Source of the DNA: a bacterium UBP12_UBA5184
GTDB lineage: Bacteria; Vulcanimicrobiota; Vulcanimicrobiia; Vulcanimicrobiales; Vulcanimicrobiaceae
DNA length: 10,343 nucleotides
Assembly: GCA_002413145.1 (NCBI GenBank)
Contig: DHWK01000041.1
Coordinates: forward strand, 1 to 10,343
Direction: 5' to 3'
The position numbers and the translations under genes were made by a program. The notes beneath the pieces were generated by a model. The model ran no database searches. It was not told where the DNA came from and saw only the letters and a list, made by a program, of their open reading frames with translations. Positions 4,305 through 10,343 of the stretch are shown in pieces (the first letter of the stretch is position 1; every line of letters starts with the position of its first letter).

Positions 4305-7301
4305 TTACGGCCAGTTGTCGGCCACGAGGCAGGCCTGCGCGTCGATGTTATTGCTTTCGACGACATTGTCCGCGACCAGCCACAGGTTCGTATTGTTGGT
4401 TCCGATCGCCGGCGGATTCGTGTACCAATAGACCGCGTCGTGCTTGGGACCGGTTGGCAGCAGAGCACGCACGTGGACGTCCCGGGTGAAGCCGCTCGTA
4501 TGGTTGTGGCGTACGACCATCTTCTTTCCGAGATAACCATAGACGCGAATTCCGTCGCTGCTGAGTTTGGCAAACGTCGGAGCCGTCAGCGACGCCTGAT
4601 TGTTCTCGATCAATGTGTTGGCGGCGTTCCCGACAAAGATCGCCCAGCGGGCCTTTGAACGACCGCTGACCGCATTGAGCACGACGTCGATAACGTTGCC
4701 GGCGATCGTAACGTTCTGTATCGAATTTGCCGGTAAGGACGGCGGCCGCTTCTCTTTATGACTGACGCCGACGGTGATCCCCTGGAGCATGAAATCGATG
4801 GAATTGTCGTGGATGCGTAGCTCCGTGATCGCCTGGCCACCAACGGCGATGCCGCGCGCACCGACGACCGCGTCGGAACGCTGCAAGCTTCCGAGGAAAC
4901 TCTGCAACGACGGGAACTGGGCTTGCGCGGCGGGATTGGTGACCAGCGTCAGCGCAGACTTCTGGACGAACTTGTAGAGGTCGCCCTGCGTCGCAAATTC
5001 TTTTGGTCCGTTGAGATCCGCGTACGTTTGAAAGACCTCACCGACCGGCCCGGGAGCGTTGAACTGGACCGTCTTGCCGGCCACGGTCACGCCGGCATTG
5101 AAACTGGCTGCTGCCAGCCCGGGTGCGATTTTGGGTTGCGTCGCGGCAGCTTCGGACAGAATTTCCGCACGCGCGCCGGCCGCCGGTGGAACTCCGGCGG
5201 GAGTGGGCGGCGCCGGCACAGCCGCGTGCGACGAAGACGAGCTTGCACTTGATGACGAACCCGGCTTGGGCGTCGAAAAGACCGCAGCGTTGCCGAGTAG
5301 CACGTGCACCAGTTGTTGTTGAAATACCGGCTGTTGGAGCTTTACCGACCACTTGATCCCCGATGTCTGCAGGGCCGTGATCCGATTGCGTTCGACAAAA
5401 GCGCGGTGCTGATGCACGAGCAGAATGCCGTATTGCATCTCGCCGACGGCAAAGGTCGAACCGCGAACGCGTGCGATGCCCGTACCGGTGGTGACGTTCA
5501 TGGTGGCGTCGCTGCGCACCACTAAGCACGCAGCGCCGGGCAGCAGTGCGGCGCCGCACTGCAGCGACACGTTTTCAACCAGCACTTCGCCGCAATTGTT
5601 GAAATCGAGCGCGCCGTGTATCATCTTCGAGGCTTTGGTCGCAGGCGCGTCAGGAGGAGCGTCGACCGTCGAAGCTGACGCGTACAAGTCACGAACGATC
5701 GCGCTGGCGCAGCCGTTGAACTGCAACACGGATTCTATTCCGGTGCCAACGAGTTTCGTACCCCAGCCGGCGCCGCTCACCTTCACGTTGCCGGTCGTCG
5801 TAATAATGACCGGCTGGGTGGCGCTAAACTCCCCGACCGTAAAGCACAGCTCGGCATCCAGCGCGGGCGAGCCCGTGAAGAGCGCGTTGATCTTACCGAC
5901 CCAGTCGGTTCCGGGCGTCAACACGAGCGTGCACGGGCTCTCCTGCGTCTGGATCGCGGTGAGCGGTGGGAAAAAGATCCGGCAGTCGTTTACCGCACCC
6001 GAGCCTTGCGGCGGTGCGAACAGCTGGCGATCGAACGCGACGATCGCGAGTTTGGTGTAGTAGTGCACGATGCCGCGCGGCGGTTCGAACGCGGGCGCGC
6101 CGGTCGTGGGATCGATCGGCCATTCGACCGTGCCGACCGTTTCATTCGACGTCGCGGTGCGCGCCGGGATCAGCCAATAGGCTCCGACCTCGAATTGGTT
6201 GTTCGAAAACTGAATCTGCACGCCGTTTTCGAGGTCGATCCAGCTGCCATCCACGATCGGGATGCCGGTTGCGCCGGCGTTTTTCGTTTGGTCCCAGCGG
6301 CGCAGTTTCGGATGCAGGCTGGCGTCAACGGTCAAGGTCGGCGCAGCCTGCAGCGAGATCGTTTGGTTGGCGGCGTCAACAATGCCGACTTGCAGCAATT
6401 GACCGACGCCGGTTTGGAATTCGCTGCGGTCGTCGATCAGCTCGACCCAGTCGCCGGTTTTGAAGCCGAGCGTCGCATCGCGGCCGACGCTTTGGACGTT
6501 GAACGTCGGGCTCGAATACGAACCGGTCAGCTGCGAGACGATGCCGGCGATCACCGAACCGTTCTCGCGCGACCATTTGAAGGTCGCGGTACCATAACCG
6601 CCACCAGTGTGGATTTCAACCCGATACAACTGGTTTTCGAAGCTGCGGAAACCGGTTTGGGGGGGAAGCACGCAGGGGAGTGGATCGGTCGACGGCGCTC
6701 CGCCACGCGCTGCCAGCATGCCGGTAAATCCCGGCCCCCAGGGCGGTAGTATTTCTGCGCACGAGGGGTTGTTGCCGAACTCGTGCGTGTCTATTTGACC
6801 AAGTTTCACTTGCCAAGCTATTTGCGAGCGCAGCGACGTGTCCGGGCCGCCCAGCGCGGTCTCGAGAATGTGTGGATCATCCACCGACGTGATCAAGCGC
6901 TCCCACGCGTCGAGATACACGCCGTAGACACCGGCGCCGGAGATGCCCGCGGGACCGAGCGCATTCTTCGAAAGCGGCAGGAAGGGTTGGGTGGTAAGCG
7001 TGGTGTCGGCGTCGTTTTCCACGAGGAGACCATCAACGTACATGCGCCCGTGCGATATCGTGAGGTCGCTCTTGTCCGCGGAGATGCCGATCTGAAAACC
7101 GCCGGTGTAACCGGCTGAAAACGAGGTTTCGGGAACGCCGGTCGGACCGATGACATCGAACGTGGTCTGTTCGGTGATTCCGATGTCGATCGAGGTTTGC
7201 TCGTTGCGATCGGCGTCGTTGACCACGCGACCCTGCTGATCGAGCACGCGACGGTAGTGTCGTTTCGGTTCGAACGTATCGCGACTAAAATCCGCTTTCA
7301 T
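4305..7301 (-). CDS. DUF6519 protein with C-terminal right-handed beta-helix, eCIS-associated
   Basis: The 998-residue product opens MKADFSRDTFEPKRHYRRVL followed by DQQGRVVNDADRNEQ, the hallmark of DUF6519 proteins (family recall), which occur in eCIS and related tail-like clusters. Residues 1-450 look like the family region, with YGVYLDAWERLIT, ENQLYRVEIH and FKWSRENGSV blocks. From about 500 onward repeated short motifs (LFNG/DFNNCGEVLVENVSL, AFVERNRITAL, ELRIHDNSI, NVTIAGNVIDVV, TLIENNQASL, MVVRHNHTSG) are typical of a right-handed parallel beta-helix, often a glycan-binding or fibre fold. This helix is interrupted at about 675-770 by a Ser/Pro/Ala-rich low-complexity linker and an unassigned segment. 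There is no signal peptide. The ATG at 7299-7301 has AGGAG 8 bases upstream. The gene follows the tail protein by 27 bases and so is in its operon. It is probably a particle surface or fibre-like component; the exact position in the particle is unknown. Confidence 0.88.
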   Translation of the reverse strand: MKADFSRDTFEPKRHYRRVLDQQGRVVNDADRNEQTSIDIGITEQTTFDVIGPTGVPETSFSAGYTGGFQIGISADKSDLTISHGRMYVDGLLVENDADTTLTTQPFLPLSKNALGPAGISGAGVYGVYLDAWERLITSVDDPHILETALGGPDTSLRSQIAWQVKLGQIDTHEFGNNPSCAEILPPWGPGFTGMLAARGGAPSTDPLPCVLPPQTGFRSFENQLYRVEIHTGGGYGTATFKWSRENGSVIAGIVSQLTGSYSSPTFNVQSVGRDATLGFKTGDWVELIDDRSEFQTGVGQLLQVGIVDAANQTISLQAAPTLTVDASLHPKLRRWDQTKNAGATGIPIVDGSWIDLENGVQIQFSNNQFEVGAYWLIPARTATSNETVGTVEWPIDPTTGAPAFEPPRGIVHYYTKLAIVAFDRQLFAPPQGSGAVNDCRIFFPPLTAIQTQESPCTLVLTPGTDWVGKINALFTGSPALDAELCFTVGEFSATQPVIITTTGNVKVSGAGWGTKLVGTGIESVLQFNGCASAIVRDLYASASTVDAPPDAPATKASKMIHGALDFNNCGEVLVENVSLQCGAALLPGAACLVVRSDATMNVTTGTGIARVRGSTFAVGEMQYGILLVHQHRAFVERNRITALQTSGIKWSVKLQQPVFQQQLVHVLLGNAAVFSTPKPGSSSSASSSSSHAAVPAPPTPAGVPPAAGARAEILSEAAATQPKIAPGLAAASFNAGVTVAGKTVQFNAPGPVGEVFQTYADLNGPKEFATQGDLYKFVQKSALTLVTNPAAQAQFPSLQSFLGSLQRSDAVVGARGIAVGGQAITELRIHDNSIDFMLQGITVGVSHKEKRPPSLPANSIQNVTIAGNVIDVVLNAVSGRSKARWAIFVGNAANTLIENNQASLTAPTFAKLSSDGIRVYGYLGKKMVVRHNHTSGFTRDVHVRALLPTGPKHDAVYWYTNPPAIGTNNTNLWLVADNVVESNNIDAQACLVADNWP

Positions 7302-7309
7302 GGCTAGCG

Positions 7310-7314
7310 CTCCT
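7310..7314 (-). promoter_or_regulatory. Ribosome binding site of the DUF6519 gene
   Basis: AGGAG on the minus strand, 8 bases before the ATG at 7299-7301, in the 27-base gap after the preceding tail gene. It supports the chosen start and separate initiation of this gene. Confidence 0.7.
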
Positions 7315-7328
7315 GTATTTCTGCGACA

Positions 7329-10007
7329 TCAACTCGCATGGATGATCCCGGCCTCCAAACCAATGCGCAAATATTCATCGAGTCGAAAGCGCAAATTGCT
7401 CTCGCGACGCGGTGCGTACAATCCGTGAAACGCGCCCATTTCGTCCTCGCTCTCCGCTCCAGTAGCGATCTCGACCGGGCACGACTCCGCAAGTTGCGCG
7501 TAGCCGCCATCGCTCTTGCGGCGGCTAGTGAATGTGGGGACGAGCCATTCTGTAATAGCGGCGCCGATCGCTTGCGCTTGGATGGCCCTTAGCGACGGAT
7601 TTTGCTTGAGCGCAGCGGCGACCGCCGCGTCGATCGCGAGATCGGGTTCGCAGCGAAAACGCGGTGGCACGCGCGAGTACGGCGGCGGCGGCAGGTAGCT
7701 ATACCGCACGCAACCGGTTTGCGTGCGCGCTGCCACAACGTTACCCGTGATGATGCTGTTTTCAATCAGCACGATTTCGCGCACCAGCACATCGCCGAAG
7801 ACGGTAGACGCCGTGATTTGCAGATTACCGCAGTCCGTCGAGCCGCTCGCGCCTGCGATGGCAGCGAACGCGTCGAAACCAACGAGCGATCCGGCCGCGC
7901 TCGCACTGCTGCTGCCGCCATGCACCGCCGGGATACCCGCATCGACCACGCTGTCGGAGATCGTGATATCAATTGTAGGGTCGACAAACAGCGCCGCACT
8001 CAACGAGTGGTCGATGCGCAACGTCCCGCCCCCCGAATACGTCCACGAAAGCGCACCGCGAATCGTGCAATGCTCGACGTTCAGGGTGAACGCGGGATCG
8101 TTGGGTTGCGCGCTCGACGCGCCCAGCGAACTGGAACTCATGCTCGACGCGCTGCTGCTTCCGGCGTGGTGAGGCGGCGTGACGATGGTCAACCGTCCGC
8201 CGACACCGAGACCGCGCAACGTAACGCTCCCACCCGGTATCGCGACGATGGTGAGATTGCCGGCGATCACCGGGCGCGCCTCGTCCTCCGCTCGCACTAC
8301 CAATCCGTTCTTCGTGGGCTTTAACGTGACGTCGCCCAAAAACAGGCCGCTATCGCCGATCTCAATGACGCCCTGCGCCCACGCGTCCGGAGTCGAAGTC
8401 GCAAAGTTGGCGACACTTAGGGTTACCGAGCCTTCGCCAGGATCGGGTGCACGCACATAGGTCCCGCCGCCGTACTCGCCGCTAAAGACATATGCGTACG
8501 ACACGCGCAGCGGCTTGGGCGGCGTAAAGACCGCCAAGTTGAACGTCATGCGTCCCAACTCGGGATCGACGGCGACGTGAATGGCGGGATCGGTCGGCGG
8601 CGTCCAGTGCGAAAGATCGCAAACCGCCATGTTCTTGGGCGCGATTGCGGCGCCGGCGGCATCGTATACGGCTAGCACGGGGGCGGCGCCAAAAAAGACC
8701 GCTTGGTCGGGAGCTAGCGTGCCCGCGCGCAGTGCCTCGAGTTCGTCGTACAACGGGTAACGGGGTAAGCGGTAGGGCACGTTCTGTTTCGCGGGCAGTC
8801 CGAACTCGGCGAGCGGTTGCGGCGGGTTCACCAGCGCGACGTCGTCGCCAAACGGGTCGAACGTGTACATGTTCGGGCCGAGGTTGCGAGCGCTGCTTGC
8901 CACCAGCTTGTTGACAATCGCAGCGCTTGCCGGACCGAGGCCAAGCGTCGCGCCGCCAAAGGCCGCAAGACGCCACACGAACATTCCGATATTAGGAATG
9001 TTGTACCGGCCTCGGCCGGATTCGCTGCGGCGCACGTCGACGGATCGAGTTGCCAGATCGAAGGCGCCGTTGATATCGATCGCCGTTTGATAGCCATGCA
9101 CGTCGACACAGGCGTTCTGTAAGCGCACGTGGTTGCGAACGTATTGCGAAACGGCTACCAGCGCGAAAAACTCAACGGCGACCGCCGGCCAACCGGTTAC
9201 GTCGCGCGCAAGCTGGTCGAGCATCACCAGCGTGCCCTTGCGACGGCGCAGTCCGATCGTGTCCGCGACGTCAACGCGGGCCGGTCCTTCGCCGGGCGGA
9301 ATCGGGCGCAGCGGCCGGTATCCGATCAGGTCGCCGATGTACGGGATCGCCCATGGGCTGCACGTCTCGACGAACAAATCGTCGTACAACTGATAGAGAT
9401 TGTCGTCCACCACGTTGGCTTGCGCGGCGATCACGCCGATCAAGGCGCGCAGCGGACCGGCGGCGAGGACCACCGAAGCACCGGCAACCTCCGGTGTCGA
9501 AGATAGCTGCGCCTGGAACGACGGAGCGGTGGTCTCGAGGAAATACGGACCGGGATGGTTGTGGGCGAAGGTCGCGGTGAAGGTCGTGGCCGTAACCGCC
9601 GCGACCTTAACGGTTTCGGCTGCACCCCCGGCACCGCCGCTGATTTGGAGCGCAACGCCGACCGCGATGCCTTGCATCGAGGCTGGAGTAACCACCACCG
9701 AGCCCGCGGCGATCGCGGTCGTTGCGGTCGTACTAACGGCATCGATGATATCGAGAACCGTTACGACCTGCGGCGTCCCTTTGTTCGCGCCGATTGTAAC
9801 CGAAGCGTTTACCTTGAGGTCATTTAGCGGAATCGACGGCGTGATGTATTCCGTTGTTGCGACCGAAACCGGAACCTGCAGAAACGCCACCGCGATCCCG
9901 GAGTATCCTACCGGAGAATTTGCCAACGCGATGCCCTGCGCTTCGTCGCGCATGCGCACCGTCAGCGGCAGCAGACCGTAGATGGTGTCGGCGTCAAACG
10001 TCTTCAT
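7329..10007 (-). CDS. eCIS/phage tail protein (TIGR02242 type) with inserted module and beta-solenoid region
   Basis: The 892-residue product is a tail-tip or baseplate-wedge protein of a contractile injection system. Its core is at about 200-290: LYQLYDDLFVETCSPWAIPY, IGDLIGYRPLRP, VADTIGLRRRKGTLVMLDQL and ARDVTGWPAVAVEFF, which are the recognisable blocks of the phage tail protein domain TIGR02242 (P2 gpI-like). Before it, residues 50-165 hold an extra Thr/Val/Ala-rich beta module (SVVVTPASMQGIAVGVALQI ... VTATTFTATFAHNHPG). After it comes a long region of unknown fold, then short beta repeats at about 540-770 (VTLRGLGVGGRLTIV, TLNVEHCTIRGAL, ITISDSVVDAG, LQITASTVFGDVLVREIVLI) interrupted by Ser-rich loops. 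The C-terminus (FTSRRKSDGGYAQLAESCPV, MGAFHGLYAPRRESNLRFRL, DEYLRIGLEAGI) is the ending I associate with this protein class. The ATG overlaps the upstream stop as ATGA with no clear ribosome site, indicating translational coupling. Core identity is firm; exact particle position is inferred. Confidence 0.88.
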   Translation of the reverse strand: MKTFDADTIYGLLPLTVRMRDEAQGIALANSPVGYSGIAVAFLQVPVSVATTEYITPSIPLNDLKVNASVTIGANKGTPQVVTVLDIIDAVSTTATTAIAAGSVVVTPASMQGIAVGVALQISGGAGGAAETVKVAAVTATTFTATFAHNHPGPYFLETTAPSFQAQLSSTPEVAGASVVLAAGPLRALIGVIAAQANVVDDNLYQLYDDLFVETCSPWAIPYIGDLIGYRPLRPIPPGEGPARVDVADTIGLRRRKGTLVMLDQLARDVTGWPAVAVEFFALVAVSQYVRNHVRLQNACVDVHGYQTAIDINGAFDLATRSVDVRRSESGRGRYNIPNIGMFVWRLAAFGGATLGLGPASAAIVNKLVASSARNLGPNMYTFDPFGDDVALVNPPQPLAEFGLPAKQNVPYRLPRYPLYDELEALRAGTLAPDQAVFFGAAPVLAVYDAAGAAIAPKNMAVCDLSHWTPPTDPAIHVAVDPELGRMTFNLAVFTPPKPLRVSYAYVFSGEYGGGTYVRAPDPGEGSVTLSVANFATSTPDAWAQGVIEIGDSGLFLGDVTLKPTKNGLVVRAEDEARPVIAGNLTIVAIPGGSVTLRGLGVGGRLTIVTPPHHAGSSSASSMSSSSLGASSAQPNDPAFTLNVEHCTIRGALSWTYSGGGTLRIDHSLSAALFVDPTIDITISDSVVDAGIPAVHGGSSSASAAGSLVGFDAFAAIAGASGSTDCGNLQITASTVFGDVLVREIVLIENSIITGNVVAARTQTGCVRYSYLPPPPYSRVPPRFRCEPDLAIDAAVAAALKQNPSLRAIQAQAIGAAITEWLVPTFTSRRKSDGGYAQLAESCPVEIATGAESEDEMGAFHGLYAPRRESNLRFRLDEYLRIGLEAGIIHAS

Positions 10008-10343
10008 GCGTGCACCACGTTGGGGAGTGGCCCGTTGTCGATCGTGAGCAGCTCGGCACCGACGAGCGTGCCGCCGACTAGCGCCGGCGGCCCGGCAATT
10101 AGTCCGTCCCTCTGCGACAGGATCAGTATCTCGAGGATCAGGCGGTCGTTGTAGCGCAATTCGTCGAGCGTCAGAGCGACGACGCCGGTAACGGATTGCA
10201 ATGTCTCGATGACTTCGCTGCGATAGACCGGCTGCATGAAATCGCGCGCGTCGAACCCGAAGGCAGTTTGCAGGGCCGTCTTCGCACTGGCCGTTACCAC
10301 ATCGGGATCCAGATCCGGGTCGATGGTCAGGGTCGCGCTCCCC
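10004..10343 (-). CDS. Baseplate J-type assembly protein of a contractile injection system (C-terminal part)
   Basis: Only the C-terminal 112 residues are in the window; the gene continues past the right edge in an open frame. The visible part reads ...LDPDVVTASAKTALQTAFGF, DARDFMQPVYRSEVIETLQS and VTGVVALTLDEL, then an ending with GTLVGAELLTIDNGPLP. The A-F-x-F-x-x-R-x-F-x-Q-P-V-x-x-S-E-V-I-x-x-[LI]-Q-x-V-x-G-V-V-A-V pattern is what baseplate assembly proteins of the gpJ-like / TIGR02243 type show at their end. Such proteins form the baseplate wedges that trigger sheath contraction. A GTG at 10298-10300 is internal, not the start. The stop TGA (10004-10006) overlaps the ATG of the following tail gene, so the two are translationally coupled, which fits a stoichiometric baseplate pair. 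Confidence 0.82.
   Translation of the reverse strand, partial: GSATLTIDPDLDPDVVTASAKTALQTAFGFDARDFMQPVYRSEVIETLQSVTGVVALTLDELRYNDRLILEILILSQRDGLIAGPPALVGGTLVGAELLTIDNGPLPNVVHA

Noticed and set aside
5425..6060. A 211-codon plus-strand open frame inside the DUF6519 gene
   Set aside because: High-GC antisense shadow: no ribosome site, no motifs, and fully covered by a well-supported gene on the other strand. The same applies to long plus-strand frames at 6006-6749, 7602-8324 and 9400-9981.

Overview
The window comes from a high-GC bacterium. ClpX with its N-terminal zinc finger, Shine-Dalgarno-type start sites and GTG starts are all bacterial. The phylum cannot be fixed from this stretch. Contractile-tail gene sets of this kind are known from Actinobacteria, Chloroflexi, Eremiobacterota-like lineages and others. 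All genes I can support lie on the minus strand, so transcription runs from high to low coordinates.

Right part (10343 to about 4300) is the distal end of an extracellular contractile injection system (eCIS, phage-tail-like) operon. In transcription order it holds the C-terminus of a baseplate J-type assembly protein, then a TIGR02242-type tail protein coupled to it by an ATGA overlap. That tail protein carries an inserted N-terminal module and a beta-solenoid region. Next comes a 998-residue DUF6519 protein with a predicted C-terminal beta-helix. These should form part of the baseplate and tail tip or the surface fibres of the particle.

Middle (4304 to 2496): a 192-bp gap contains a tRNA-like T-arm, a sigma70-like promoter and a strong 9-bp hairpin followed by a T-rich run. 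Beyond it lies a DUF4157 protein with an intact HELAH metal-binding motif, a repeated segment of about 40 residues and a beta-rich C-terminus. DUF4157 proteins are standard partners of eCIS loci and are candidate cargo or accessory factors. The leader looks as if it could attenuate this gene relative to the tail operon.

Left part (2495 to 414) is a graveyard: a serine hydrolase remnant with an in-frame TGA and a frameshift, the 5' half of a tRNA-Ser gene, and a frameshifted zinc-ribbon gene. The tRNA fragment is flanked on both sides by GTGAGCAA/GTTAGCAA repeats, which resembles a tyrosine-recombinase attachment site. At the far left, a clpP fragment (C-terminus only, one frameshift) sits 21 nt upstream of an intact clpX start. 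The simplest reading is that mobile-element activity at a tRNA-Ser-derived site, followed by decay, placed the eCIS locus beside a broken clpP-clpX junction. A misassembly or base-calling problem in this decayed segment is the main alternative.
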